A stretch of 64,000 bases of DNA from Sabellastarte sp. h YS-2021. Lineage: Eukaryota; Annelida; Polychaeta; Sabellida; Sabellidae. Positions 33,860-48,800 of the stretch are shown one piece after another. Below the pieces are notes generated by a model. It saw nothing but the letters and a program-made list of their open reading frames with translations. It made no database searches and was not told the origin of the DNA. Position numbers and translations under genes: made by a program. Position 1 is the first letter of the stretch; each line of letters starts with the position of its first letter. The DNA lies in contig OZ024934.1 of NCBI GenBank assembly GCA_964017235.1, positions 77,466,706 to 77,530,705 of the forward strand. Direction: 5' to 3'.

Positions 33860-36800
33860 TTAGCAGTCATCACAATCTTCAACTGGTCCTTCACCATAAT
33901 ACAGATTCCCCCATTTGAATCCTTCTGGTGTATTACTACACATTTTGTCCCATAGATTGGTCACACTATTTGACATTTGATGCATTAAACTATCTTTACG
34001 TCGAATACAACCAGTCATTTCTTTAGGCAGCTTGTTGCTTCTGTGATTTTCTAACAATTCTTTGAAGTACATCATGGTGCCTATGATTCCTTGCTGAAAA
34101 TATAATAGGAAAATATTCTCAGTGGTACATATTTTCATTTTTACACATAAGACAAATGAATACAATATTATTCAGAAGGACAAGGGTTGTCTATTTTGTC
34201 TTCTCGAATGATACAATTTTAAAATATGTACAAGATGGTTATATTTATTTTTATTATTCAGCAGTTTGCTTCAAGAGTAAGTAAAATTATCTCTTATGTA
34301 CCAAATGTATGCAGAAATTAACTTCGAAACATAAACCATAGCTATAGGCAACATTGACTCTAAAAAGTTGGACACCCTCCAGTAGCAAGTCTGAGGAACT
34401 GTCTTAATATGGCCCTGTCTGTTGTACAGGACATAAAGCCACAACTTTTATCTAAAGATACTTTCCCAGCACATGAAATAGGATACAATCAAGCCTTTAA
34501 AATATTAACTTACTCGTATTAAGAAGTGTCTGTCTTTGTCCTCCAGTGTAAAATCTGTAGTATCTACGTAGTCATGATACACCCCTATAGTTCTGTGGAT
34601 GTCATTCTCCTTAAACAAACACAAATTGAAGCATACAATGAGCTCAATCTTTAGAAATATCAGTCTGAGGACCTTGTTCTACCGTTATGAATCATGGAGA
34701 TAACTTGTAAATAAATCTTAATAATCCCACTTGTGTAGTAAACTGGTGAATTGTTTGAGTAACCCGCTTTAAGCTAAGTCAGAACAGACTTACGTTATAA
34801 CCAAAACAAAGACTAGTTATTACTAGTACTCGAGACTGAAATGCTTGTTTTTCTTAAAAGGTTTTTAATCTTGCTTAATACATTAGACTCAGGAAAGACA
34901 GTGGCCCTAACATTATTAGACCTATCGGGGGCGTTTGATACGATTGATCATTTTCTTTTATATGACTGCTTGCATGACTGGTTTAGTCTAGATGGTACTG
35001 TTTTGTCATGGATCAAATCGTATCTTTCAAACCGTAAACAAAAAATTAAAATAGGTGATAGTTTCTCTGAGGCGGTAATTCTCCCTTTCGGAGTCCCCCA
35101 AGGCTCTGTACTGGGTCCCCTCCTTTTCACCCTCTACACTAGTCCCCTCAGTCAAGTTATTTCAAATTCAATGTTACTCATCACCTGTATGCCGATGACA
35201 CCAAGATCTACCTAGCAGTTGACTCCAGGAATTTTGACTCTAGCATGGAAGAGCTGACCGAGTGTCTCAAGTCTGTACAGGAGTAGATGGACGGTGTCAA
35301 ACTAAAACTAAACCCAGAAAAAACCGAATTTATCATTATAGGTCAAAAAGCCATCAGAGAGTCGCTTGCACCAAATTTCCCTGTTCCACTCCTCCAAAAC
35401 AATATCTCTCCGTCGGTGGAAGTAAAAAATCTGGGGGTTATTTTCGACTCAGACAACTCCTTTGACAATCATGTTGCCAAGGTTTGCAAAGCATGTTACT
35501 ATCATCTTTGTGATTTGCGACGAATTCGCAAATTCCTTGGAGTTGAGACAGCAATATTTCTGGCAAATGCTATGGTCAGTAGTCGTCTAGACTACTGTAA
35601 CTCTTTACTCTATGGGGTAAGCAAGTCCAACATAGCCAAACTACAGAGAGTCCAGAATGCTCTTTGCCGCATCATCTTCAGACTTGACAAAATGAGTCAT
35701 GTTACACCCTTTTTGAAAAAACTCCACTGGCTCCCAATTCAACATCGCATCCTGTTTAAGTATAATATTTTGGTATTCAAGGCTATTAATCTTTCACAGC
35801 CCCCGTATCTTTCAGCTTTAATAAGATCGAGCAGTCTCACTCATGGCAACAGGCTATCTATCTCCTCAATCCGCCCTAATAAGCACATAGGAAGGCGTGG
35901 CTTTGCAGTAGCTGCACCAGCTGAGTGGAACAAGCTGCCACAGACTGTCAGATCTCAGCAAACAATAGATGGTTTCAGAAGCCAGCTAACGACCTACTTG
36001 TTTAGGCTGGCATACCCCCCACCTTAGTTATACCCTGGCGGGCGCTTTTTAGATGTCGACCCATGCCTGTCCCTGGACTCTCCCTTCTTGGACTCAAGCG
36101 CATTAGAGGATTTGTATCAACTTTGCGCTATATAAAACCTACTATTATTATTATTATTATTAGACGACCAACCAATGAAAGTCGTGATTATGCTCCAATT
36201 CTTAACAACTGAAAAAGATAAGTCATACAACCAATACGATTGTACCCAGGATTAATTGGGCAATCTGAAGGGAAACTCGTGACAGTGGAACAGGGTTATT
36301 AGTAACCTAGCAACTCTCCAATCAGTAGGCCATACTCATTAAATGGTTTTATATGATTTGGTGACAAATTTTCTATTATGGGGCTCAGAATGTATTTAGT
36401 GCCACAATAGTCCAATTAAATTTGATGCTACAGATTACCTTGACATTGATCAGCTGTGTCATGGTCAACACTGTATTCAAGGTCACCCCAAAGAAATCCC
36501 CCAGACTCTCAACAGTCCTGGGTACACCTTTATCAACTAGAACCCTGAATTGTACACCTTTTTCAGACATGTAGTACAGCAATTCATCAAAGGAAATCTA
36601 AAATACAAAGATAGCTGGGATGCCATGATTTATAATAGTGATAGTGGAAAAAACCATACTAAATATATCATGCGTGAAAAGATTCCCATATACCTTGAAC
36701 ATATTTTACAAAACGTTATTTTGACAACATTTGTGTGAACATATTGAAATTTCTGTTCAATACCTGCAGTTTGGGTGGGTAGTATTGGAAAGACAATGTT

Positions 36801-39800
36801 TACAAGTACCAAATTATGGATAAGTTAATTAGGTAAGCATCCGTAATAATTACAATTATAAGTCAAAATATATTAATAAATGCATGCTAGTTGATAAAAG
36901 ATACTAAGTCTTTAAATTGCAAAAAAGTGGCCATTAAACCATGAGTTTTTACTTGTTTGATAGGCCATTATACTGTTATTTCCACAGGAATATGCAACAT
37001 TTTACTCTGTCGAATGTGCACTGTAAGTAGTGGTGGAACGATTCGACGATACCTCGATTCCTGGACTCGATTCCGCGTTTTAGCATCCACATCGATCTGC
37101 ATTGGGAACGTCGGCGACGAAAGAAAAAACGAAACCATCGAAGACGTTTTGAATGGACGATAATAGAAATACTTACTGCAATGTGCGATGACGTGCGATC
37201 GTTTTCATGAAGTTTCTGAACTTTTATTGTTTTACTACTTCACTGTGTCTGATTTTTACTTTGTATGGAGCCAATGGATACAAGTGGACATACTTACTAC
37301 AATATGCAATCGTTTTTATAAACTTTTACTGTTTAACTGCTTTACTGTGCTTGACAATAACTCTGTATGGAGTTAAGTGGAAATACATATTACAATGTGT
37401 GATTGTTTTTATGAATTTTCTGAAGTCTGACACTAATTCTGTATGGAATATGGAGGCACTGAAGGGAAGTGAGGGCCAGCTCTATCCTTACCCAGGGAAG
37501 GTGAAGAGCTATGTATGGGCCCATTTTGGTTTCCAAAAATCTATGAAGGATGGGAAGCTTGATCTTACAAAAGCTGTATGCAGGGAATGTAAAAAAGAAT
37601 ACAGTAATAATGGTAAGGGCCAAGGATTTCTTCCAGTCATAAATCATGAAGTTTGAATAGGCATTTCCAAGAAAAATATATTGAAGTATTGTATTCTATC
37701 TGTTTTTTTTTTTTTTGTTTTTTTTTTTGTGTGTGTGTGGACTGCTTCTTCAGCCCTCTTATCAATACTGCCAAAATCTATGTATTAGCTTATTTAGTAC
37801 GAAGTGACTCCTGTAATGGCATCATGGTTTTAAGTTTTCGTCAGAAGTCATGGCATCGCACAACAAAAAAATCAGTTAATTTATTAGTGGTATATTTGTT
37901 TGACAATTGCATAGAATGTTGATGAGGTCACAGAATTCTGTGGGGTTTCCCAACAATGTGTAAAATTATTTTAATTGAAGGTCAAAATCCACAGAGAACT
38001 CATTAATATTCATGAGGTCACAGATTTCCATGGGCAGTTTCCTGGCAACATTTTCTGCTTCAAGATCAAACACTGGATGGTCTATACACAGCTCATGAAT
38101 ACTTATATATGCGCAGGAAATATATCACGATTTTGGGGGATTTTTAACAATATTTTAGTCGAAGACCAAAATTTGTGGACTACTCAATTAATATTCATGA
38201 GGTCACAGTATTATTTTATTTGTGTGAATCAATGGTATTATGATTGGGATCTGCAAATGCCATGATTTTAGATGAAAACGTAAAACCACGATGCAGTGAC
38301 AGGAGTCCCTGTGTATTTAGTATTTCCCATGGACAATAATACTTCATGTGCAATAACAGATTGCAAGGCAGTAGTGTGACACAAGGTCTAAGAGTCTGCA
38401 TATAAATAATTGTTATTTGCGTGACATTAAATGTTGTCCTGTAATCTAGTAGTTAGCAAGTTTGGCATCTAATCCTACAGCTGTTACCTCTGCCTGGGTT
38501 CGACGCTAGCAAGTGGCAAGGCTGAGGGCTGTCCCAATATAACCCTGGCTGTTGAATGGGATGCAAAGCCCCACTTAACTTTGTAATTACTCTGTAATTT
38601 AATATTGTTTGATTTTCAGTTTTTACAAAAACACTTTTTATATTTTCAGGCAACACAACAAATTTCTCAAATCATCTAAAAAGAAGCCACACCCAATTAT
38701 ATGCTCAAAAAGAAGGTCAACATTCTGCTCCACAGGAAACTATTACAAGTCACTTTGCCTCTAGTAGCAAAGCCAGTGAGTTACCTTTGCCATCTTCACG
38801 CACTGACTGTATTAATCAATCTCTTATTAATTATGTAATTGTATCAATGGAGCCAATCAGTACTGTGGAAAATCCTGCTTTTCGTCAATTTGTCAAGACC
38901 TTAGAGCCCAGATATCAGCTAATGTGTAGGAAATCCTTAAAGGATAAATTACAAAATAAGTATACAGCAATGAAAGAAAGTCTAAAAAAGGATATGTGTG
39001 CTGTGGACTTTGTAGGTTTGACCCATGATGGATGGACAAGTCTTAATACAGAAAGCTATGACACTGTTACATGTTCTTACATTGACAAGGACTGGAACAT
39101 GCAGTGTAAAGTTTTAGATACTCTAAAAGTTTGTGGGAGTCATACTGCGGAAAATATAGCCAACTGCTTGACGCAAGTGAAGACTAACTGGGGTTTTTTG
39201 TCTCAAACTCTGGTTACAGACAATGCTGCAAATGAAGTCAAAGCTGCCTCACTTATCAACTGGCCAAGACTTAGCTGTATGGGTCATAACATAAATCTCA
39301 TCGTTACTGCAGGTTTAAAAGAAGTACAACGGTTAATAGCAAAAGGTAGAACTCTAGTTGCTTTTTTCCATCGAAGTCCTCTGGCAACAGGTGCCTTATT
39401 GGAGAAACAGAAGTTGTTGCTGTCAGAGGCAGCTCAGGGTCACAAATTGATAATAGACTGTCCAACACGTTGGAACTCTTGCTTGGACATGCTTGAAAGA
39501 CTGTGTGAACAGTTACCTGCCATAACTGCTGTGGCTACTGACAAAGACCTTGACTTCAAATGTAACATTAAGTCTAAAATTTATACTTTTGAAGAGCAAA
39601 CTGTCATTGAATTACTTATAGAAGTGCTACAGCCATTCAAGAGAGCCACTGTTCTTCTATCTGGTGAGAAGACACCTACTTTATCCTTGGTTTTGCCAAC
39701 AATTATTAAATTGGAATGTGCATTGTTAGAGAAACCTGATGATCCAGCTTCAATAAAGAAAGTAAAGGAAGCCATGTCTCAAAATTTCCAGAAGAGAAAA

Positions 39801-42800
39801 CCTACTGTTGAAACCCACTTGACATCATATCAATTGGCATCTTTGCTAGACCCGAGAACAAAGACATTGGCATTTATGCGCCTACAAGAGAGGGGAGACA
39901 TCCACCAGCAACTAAAAACTGAATGCATTGAAAGGTTGAAATTAAAAGTGAAATTTCAAGTTAAAAAGGAGCCTGTTGAGCCTACAGAAGACAGTGGCAC
40001 ATTAATATTACCTGAGTCTAACCCAGACAAATCTGAGGGTGAAGCTTTAGAATTTCTACTTCCTCAGTTACCCAACTTACCTTCATTACCATCAGTGGCT
40101 GATCCATTTGAGTCAGATGGATTTGATTCCAATATGAATGTGGTCCCTGTGAGAAAGAAACTTAAGACTGAAATTGGTGAGGTGAACAAAAGTTTACATG
40201 AAAGCAAACCATCTACTCACTGGTTAGATGATGTTGTCTGCACAGGAAGTGACCAGCCCCAATTCTCCGATGAAGAAGTTGTTTGTAGAGAAATTGATTC
40301 TTACCTTATGGAGAGTCAAATTCCATCAGATCAGTGTCCATTAAAATGGTGGCAGAGTAAAGTACAATATCCTCATGTTACTGTTCTAGCCAAAAAATAC
40401 CTGTGTATTCCTGCCTCTTCTGTTTCATCAGAGAGAATTTTTAGTTTGGCAGGTTCAATTGTTAACAAAAAGAGAACACAACTAACTCCTGAAACTGTCA
40501 ATATGCTTATATTTCTCAACAAGAACTGTAAATAATAAGGGGTCCTGTAGTACTGACTAATTAAAAAAAAACATACAGTAACCTGAAATGGGCAAAAAAT
40601 GCCAAAGTGTAATTTGTCAAAGTTAGTGAATGAGTCTAAAGTAATTGGACATCTTTATTTTTCAATTTTTATTTTATTTTTCATTTCAATCATTTTGTAT
40701 TTTCTGTTAAGAATTCACTGTGAAATTACTGAAAAGAATAAATAAAACGTTCAAGTACATTGAAATGAGAAATGCAGCATTTTACTTAAATTATGTAATT
40801 TAAATCTTCACATGTTAACCTTTTAACAGCAAAAAAATTATAAAATTTTCATGTTTACTACTGTTACAGATAAAACTTACTGATTTATTATAAACCACTA
40901 CATTGCTGAATCCTAATATGACTCTGACTGCTATTTAGGATGACCTGGATGAGATAGAGAACCCAAATTAATATTTTTTATAGAAGGAACTTTGTAAAAT
41001 CCTGTATGACCCAAAAATCGATTCGACTCGATTAATCGTCTCTAGACTTTTCCGATTAATCGATTCTGATTTTCAAGTCCGATTCCCACCACTAACTGTA
41101 AGTCAAGTGCAGTGGGAGTTACTAAACCACTAAATTTAATGGTGATGTTCACTCAGCTTCCCGAGATACTCAAATCATATTTGTTCTCTTAAGACCTTTC
41201 CACCATAGTTTGTTATTCATCTGGTGTCTCTGTGGACACAAACATTGTTGTGCTCATGGACTGATGAATTTTGCAGTATTTATTTATTTGGGGTTTTATG
41301 TCGCTTTCAACACTGTACAGGTCATATCACGATGGGTAGTTGGAAGGGCAGAGGAAACCAGTACATAGAGTTCATCAGGGTTCTGTACCATAAACTGCCG
41401 ACCAACGGCAAGCAACTACCAGCTTTCCCACTTGAGACCATGCAGGGAACCGAACCCTGGCCTCAGAGGTGGGAGGCAAGAGTGTTACCACTCTGCCACC
41501 GTGGCCCCGAATTTTGCAGTAATACCTATCATTGTTTTGCCTTAGAGTCTGCTTAAGTGCAGAGATTAAGTACTATGAAAGTCTAGAATAGAATAGAATG
41601 GATACATTTATGAAGGAATACTTACCCGACCATCTTTGTTTCTGTCCAGGTACTGAAAGGCATCTTCTATTTCAAAATCTTCACCAAAGAGGAGACTTCC
41701 ATCTTTTGTTTCTTTCAACTGGAAATAAAGATATAAAATGTAACTATTTACTAAGTGAAACTATTGCTAAAGCCCGATATGTTTTAAGAATGATGAAATG
41801 TGATATAGTTATGTCTGCATTTTGTTCTCAAAGAAGCAGTGCCTGAGAATGTACAAGTGCTTGCCTTGCAGGTAGTCTTAAAATAATCTGGATTTTGAAT
41901 ACACAATACACATCTTGATCCGGATTTTTAAGGACTTTGAGGAGGACCAACCATGGCTAGTTCCCATCTTGTGTGACAATATAATCCAATTCGATGAGTA
42001 GTTTTTGAGTCGAGTTATGCATGCATCAGTGGGCATCAGTAAGGAACTACCAACTTTCCCACACGGATTCATGTCCATGGTTCAAACCGCTTACCTTATA
42101 GGTAGGAGGAGAGTGAGTAACCCACTACACCAGTAGAAGTTTGAGAATTTTTACAAAATAAAAATTGTTTGCTTATACTGCATAGTTATCAATGTGAGTA
42201 GACAAGCTAAATCATATAAGTTCAACTTTATCTTGGGATTGGATCATTGCTGGCGCAATGTATTCTGTTGCATTAAGGGTTGTCCTTCTTTACAATGTTG
42301 TTATGCAGTGCGGTCCTGAACATCCTACCTTTTCAAATGCTTTTTGGAATGTGGTGATGGTTATTCCATTCTCCTTGTCAGCATCTAGTTCTTTCAGTGT
42401 CTTCAGAAACACCAGGCCTGCATCTACTAGCTGTCTTTTCCTTTCATTCTCCTTCAAGACTTGGTCACAAAATCCATGTTTCAGTCTGGAAGAGAAAAAT
42501 AGGACAAATTTATAACACATTTGCCCATACAGATGATGCTAATGTAAAAGGTTTAATTGAAAACACTTACCCAAAGAATTGCATAAACCACAAAGCCTAG
42601 TTTTGAAACAACGAAGTATTTAAAAAGATATGAGTCAAGAATGCATTAGAAGTACTTAATTTTAACATATTTTTATGGGACATGCAAGTAATCATCCCTT
42701 GCTTCATCATTGGTACATGCTACCACACAGTACCACCATGTAAATATAATCTTGTGACAGGACTGTCCTTTATAGCTCCAGTAAAGTTTTGATTCAGATT

Positions 42801-45800
42801 TCTAGGTTAAAAATGTAAAATTTACAACAGTGGTTTAAGTTTGAGGACCCCCACGCCCCTTATTTCCTTAACATGTTGGAAATTCTTAACAAATTGATGC
42901 TTTGTTTGACTATACCAGGCCTCTGATCTCACCTTTTAGTTTTATTATAGGTGCTTTGTACAATAATAAGAAACCCAACTGGTTATAATTATTATATGTT
43001 AACTCTTTAACAGTGAAATCCTTTACAAACCCTTATATTAACAGCAGAGTTACAGCTTTCATATTTATCATGTTGCCCTTACAGCATGTGTTTTGTAATA
43101 TTTACTTATGACAGAAATTTAACCATGAAATGATAGATTTTAAAAGCTCTTTGATCTCTAAACTTTGGGTTTTACACCTGCTCTCTGGTAGTCTACTCAC
43201 TTGGCTAGCTGGGTGCCTGGTCTCTTTAGCTGCTGTCCTCTCTGTCTGTTGAAGAGCTCTGCTCTTTGAAACTCTGACTCTGTAGCAGTGTACTAACAAC
43301 ATAAATTATATAAAAGTGTAAAATTCACCATAGCATGTAAAATTTTAAACTGCTCAATTTGCTCAAAATGATCAAACATTCCAACATTTTTGAACATTTT
43401 GTAAAGGTTGTCACATCCTGAAAAATGCTGTCTATGTTGGGTTGAACGTCCCAATCAAGTCATTAAGCCTCATGGATACCACCACAACATGATATGCACA
43501 GACCCAAAAATGACCTTAGGCAAGGGTAAATATTTCACACTCATATGTAGCTCATGAGACCAACATGGAACAGTGTGACCAAGGTAATACCAGAGATGAG
43601 AGACCTAAAGTAGTCGCAGCAATTACAAATGTATAATGAATTTCCCACAAGAGCTGATAATAGAAAGGGTGGTCTATCATTGTTGGATGTTACATACTGT
43701 GGTAAAATTTTTACATTCTTATCCTAGTTTGATTACTTTTTACACACCAGTTTGATTCTACATGTGCATAACAAGAAAGCACTCAGAGAAAGCAAGACTT
43801 CCTTCAAGGTTCAATACTTTCAATATGGACTTATGCATGCAATGATTACAAAAAATCCTTTAAAAAGATCCTGGATCCAGGCAGTAATCCGGATCACTAT
43901 GAAGAACCTTTTTCTTGTGCCTTTGTTGACAAGATTAATGAAAATTCATCACCACCTTTTCAATTTATTTTTCAAACAACAAATAAAAGTCACTAATTTT
44001 ATGTACCTTGCTGTCGGTGTTAATCATGAAAAAGTTTCATGCAATAAATTACTACAGCAGTTATTAATAACTTAACAAAGAAACTGCTCTTCAGAGATCA
44101 TGTTATCAATTATGCCAAAGTCAGATATTTTTCAACCACAGTTCTTGATTTCTTCTTTGAAACCACCAATTATGATAAAAATTTGCTCTGATGCTTACCA
44201 GTAAAAAACCTAATGTTTTGGAATTAAAGCCTCCAAAATGAGGTTCATCACTTCCCAACTTGTGAAAGAAAGAGTCTTCAGGTTTCATAGAGAGATACCA
44301 ACCTGTAAAACACAAGGCATGCAAAACCAACTGATTTTATTTAGTTCAAAATAATGATTATATTTCATGTTGCTGCACCTCTATATGGTAATAAAAGCAT
44401 TTTAGGGGCCACGGTGGCGGAGTGGTAACACTCTCGCCTCCCACCTCTGAGGCCGGGGTTCGATCCCCATCAAGGCCTTATGTGGGAAAGCTGGTAGTTG
44501 CTTGCCGTTGGTCGGCAGTTTACAGTACAGAACCCTAGCGAACTCTATGTACTGGTTTCCTCTGCCCTTCCAACTACCCGTCGTGATATGACCTGTACAG
44601 TGTTGAAAGCGACGTAAAACCCCAAATAAATAAATAAATGAAAGCATTTTATATGATTCCAGGTCTTCTGTTCATTGTACAGATCTTCTGCTAGTGTGCT
44701 AGATAAAGTCCATGTAGAAATACCATAGAAATCTCAAGTTAATATTGCAGGTTTATAATTCAATAATGCTCATTGTTATGTATGGGTTTCACAGCTAATC
44801 TTTTTTATTATTCTTGTAAAGTTGGATTTAATTAACTTAGTATCAAACAAACTGCTGGCTAATACATATACAATAAATCATATAAAGCATATTTTTTTAA
44901 TTTTATTACTTGCAAAAGAGAACAAGTAACCACTGATCTGGATGGTATTTTTGTGTTTTCTCTTAGTACAACATAAAGCAAGCAGTTCCTTATAATACAT
45001 GAACCCTCAGGTGCCTGCGGTAAAGGCTTAAAGAAGTCTGGAGTTGGATCAGGGTTATCTCTCCAGAACACCTTTGAGGGGGATCATGCCTATGGTAGTC
45101 TTAACCTTATGTGAAAATACAGGCCTGATTCACTGAACAGATTTTCAGTTTTGATGTGGATATTCTGGATTCCCGATCTGGATTGGATTATCGTTGCAAA
45201 GAACTGAGCCAGAGATAGACCCCCCCCCCCCCCATGTACAATTATAACCTTGATCCAATATTCTGTTTTCCAGTTATGCACGGGGACAAACAGACAAACA
45301 AGGATGTGAACATACATCACTTGGGTAATTTTCGTTTTATATATTAAATACTGAAGACAGCTTATTTTGACACCACATCCCACATATCAAACCACTTACC
45401 ATCAAAACAGTACAAGGGGTAGTTAGCATTGAGTCCTCCATCCACATATACCTGTTTCATGTCATGTTTTTCATATACCACTGGCTGCATGTATACTGTG
45501 CAAATAGGTAAAAAGTCACATGTTAGTTTTAAGAGTCTCCCTGGCACCATCACCCATACAACATACTGTACAATACAGTATCCAATGGGCAAATTTGTCA
45601 TTCCAGGATAAAAAATCAATGACAGCTAACATTTGACATATTTATAGGTGCTACGTCCAAAAATAAGCATAATTGGTCGCTGAGGCATTTCACAGCACCC
45701 GTTTGATAGAGAACTCCTCTACATACCCTACATACCCTTATAACAACAGCAATATCACTGCTTTCACATGTAGACTAATTAATTCGCACTTGCCAGATAT

Positions 45801-48800
45801 ATTTTAGGATATTTACTCCAGCACACTACTTCGGCAATATTATTTTCATTGTGAAGTAAATTTGTTAGAAAAAACTTTCGGTCTTTTATTGTTGGAAATT
45901 CAAAGCAGTCCGTAGCTGGTATCGTACTTGCCCCAATGACTATAACATTTACAAATTTGCAATAAATCATAAGGGATCTAACTGAATTCAAAATTGGGTA
46001 TGTGCTGCTATGTTTTTCTTAGTCAAAAACTTGGGAACACCAAAATAACCCTTTTATGTTTGACTGAAAATATCAGTCATCAGATCACTGCAAAGACCAG
46101 TCTTGCAGCCTACTTATGGCAGCCAGCATTCAAAACATGAGACATAACAGGCCCCCGAGTCTTTTTTTCTAAATTGTATGATCTTGAAATAGGAATAAGT
46201 GTATAGGGGAGGGGTAAACATTTATAGACTATATTGAAAGACAAAGACTATGAAAAAGTACAAATTTCCCCATTTTACCTGGAAGAGCATTGCTGAGTCT
46301 GACAGCTAGAACAATTGGGAAGTCAGGAGTGGTCTTGTGATGGAAGTACTCTTCTTTACCAGCAGTCAGGTTAGCCCCCACCAAACACAGACTTTTGTTA
46401 TACCTTCTGTGGGCCTGAAAAGTGTGAACATTTCGACATAATAAATGTACAACATGTATCACTCAGTTAACGTTTTTAAATGTATTCATAAAATATTCAT
46501 TTATGTAATTGTTTTATCATGTACAGAAGCTATGAGCTGCCAAAACTGACTATATATTTAGTTATATATTTGACTAAGCAAACCATATGTTCAACTGAAC
46601 AATGTACATGACTCATTCACTCATAATTATATAATTTAGCAAGACAAAAACTATGACTTAGTATGCTGTGCGTTCAAATAAGTAAATCATTTTCACGAAT
46701 TACTATTTCAAATGTGCAATTTACAAGACACCACTTCATACATAAAATTATGAAATTGTATGCATGACTTACCGATAGTCTTACATCCAACCTTACGGGG
46801 AAACACGTATGGTGAAATGTAGGAGAGGATTAGTGTCTCATATATATGACTCAATTGTTTAACAGAAACTTTGTCAGCTGAGAAAAGTCAGCTTTATATT
46901 TATGTTATAGTCAGAACAGCTTCAAAAAATAAATACAACTATGTAAACCTTACCTACATGGACAAAAATCGTCAAAGCTATGGCATAAGTACCTGTTCAA
47001 ATGTTATGTATGGGTCACCTGTGTATTCCTCCACCATATCCTTGAGTACCTGAAGCCACTTTTCTGCTGGATTCCAACCGTATTTTGTCCACACATTAGG
47101 CACCAAAGACAACATTCCCATCTGATGATCTGCATTTGGGAAAGACAAAAAACCTTCAGCCAACATATGTTCATATCAGGTGTGACAATACCATAAAATC
47201 CCATCTTCTAAATTGGCAGATTGAACGGTGACCATGGGTACGTCTTTTGCGCAATTCACAAATCAGGAATATAGAATGGTCCAGTAAAGCCATGCTTTTG
47301 AATTTTACTTATATTGTACAAATATATACAAAATTATAGCTTTTAATTCGATTTTTAGATTTTTATATGTTTTTTATTCAATGGTTTCTTGTTTACTTTC
47401 TTAATTCATAACAATGGCATTCGTGGGAAAATGTTTATATATACCTTAATTATGAATTGTTTAGGCATATTTGTTTTGGTAACCAAGATATAATTATGTA
47501 TGGTTGAATGATGGAACAGCCACAATAGATTTGGATTTTGTTTTGATTTTTAGGTAAAATTTAATGCTTATCTTGACCAAAATATTAATTATAACTACTT
47601 TTGAATAGGAATAAATGACAAATTCGAGTGCTTTATGGTAGTGTTAAACTTTCAGTTTCACTTTGAGGACAATATTATCACATTGGTATAGCAGGAAACA
47701 ATCTTGCAATGGTGGAACTTGGGTATAAGTTAAGTACAAATGTGTATACAGAAAGATTTATGTGATGTATATCATGGAAAATTCTAATTTCTAACCAATT
47801 TTTATACAGCTTAGTCTCCAATAAAGAGTTGACTTTGAGATCCACCAATAAAGAACAATACCAAATTTTAATAATCTGCCTGGTTTTGTACCGACTGATA
47901 CAAGGACAAACATATACATCAAAATATTTAAAGTAACCATTTTGAAGAAACTTGTAAACTGGTGAGGCACTTTTGAACACTCAGCAATATTCAATATGCA
48001 ACCAGTGTAATTTCTGCGAATAAGGGTGACTATATTTAATATAATTCTGGCAAAACTATTGTGAATGTATTGAAACTTCTGTAGATTTGGTAGGCTCCAA
48101 AATGAATTGTAGTAATCCAGACGACTACTAACAAGACCATTTGCCACTACAAAAGAAGTATCATAAGTAAAACACCATTAAGAATGACAGAAAAATGAAG
48201 GAAATACCTGCAACTATCTCTCCAAGAGGGATATCCATCATCCTTTTGATTCCTTCGAAATCAAAGTCCAAAGCTAACAATGCAGCAAGGACTGATCCTC
48301 CACTAGTGGCAGCAAAGTTCTTACATTTTTGTAAGATCCCTAGTTCATGCAAAACCTAGAAATAACAAACCAAGAACTTATACAAGAACCAAGAAATATA
48401 CGTACATTTTCAGACCCAGCTTGTGAAGGACCTAAATGTATAACACATCAAGAATTTCTTTGAATGTAGTCAAACTCAAGCTGCTCGTTTAAATGCCAGT
48501 TATAGGACGGTTACCACTTTTGAAAACTAAGGTGTCTGTTTCCCCAAGGGTCGTACACAAGTCGAGGATTTAAAATTTAGATTTTTTTGTCTTGGGAAAT
48601 AATTTACTGTTATTGGCCCCTTACTACAGAAACACTTTTGCAAAGGCAAGTGCCAACTGTTTTACTATTTCTGATGCTGTGTAACCTTGATTTATTTATT
48701 TGGGGTTTTATTTCGCTTTCAACACTGTACAGGTCATATCACGACGGGAAGTTGGAAGGGCAGAGGAAACCAGTACATTCAGTTTGTTGGGGTTCTGTAC

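Larger units (their letters stand above)
37028..41094 (+). mobile_element. hAT transposon, near-intact, perfect 8-bp TSD
   Basis: The target duplication ACTGTAAG (37020-37027 and 41095-41102) is exact. The ends are TAGTGGTGGAACGATTCGAC and, reverse complemented, TAGTGGTGGGAATCGGACTT. The length is 4,067 bp. It carries one gene with one intron and lies in intron 9 of gene 2 in the opposite orientation. Exact duplicate and open frame argue for a fairly recent insertion. Confidence 0.95.
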
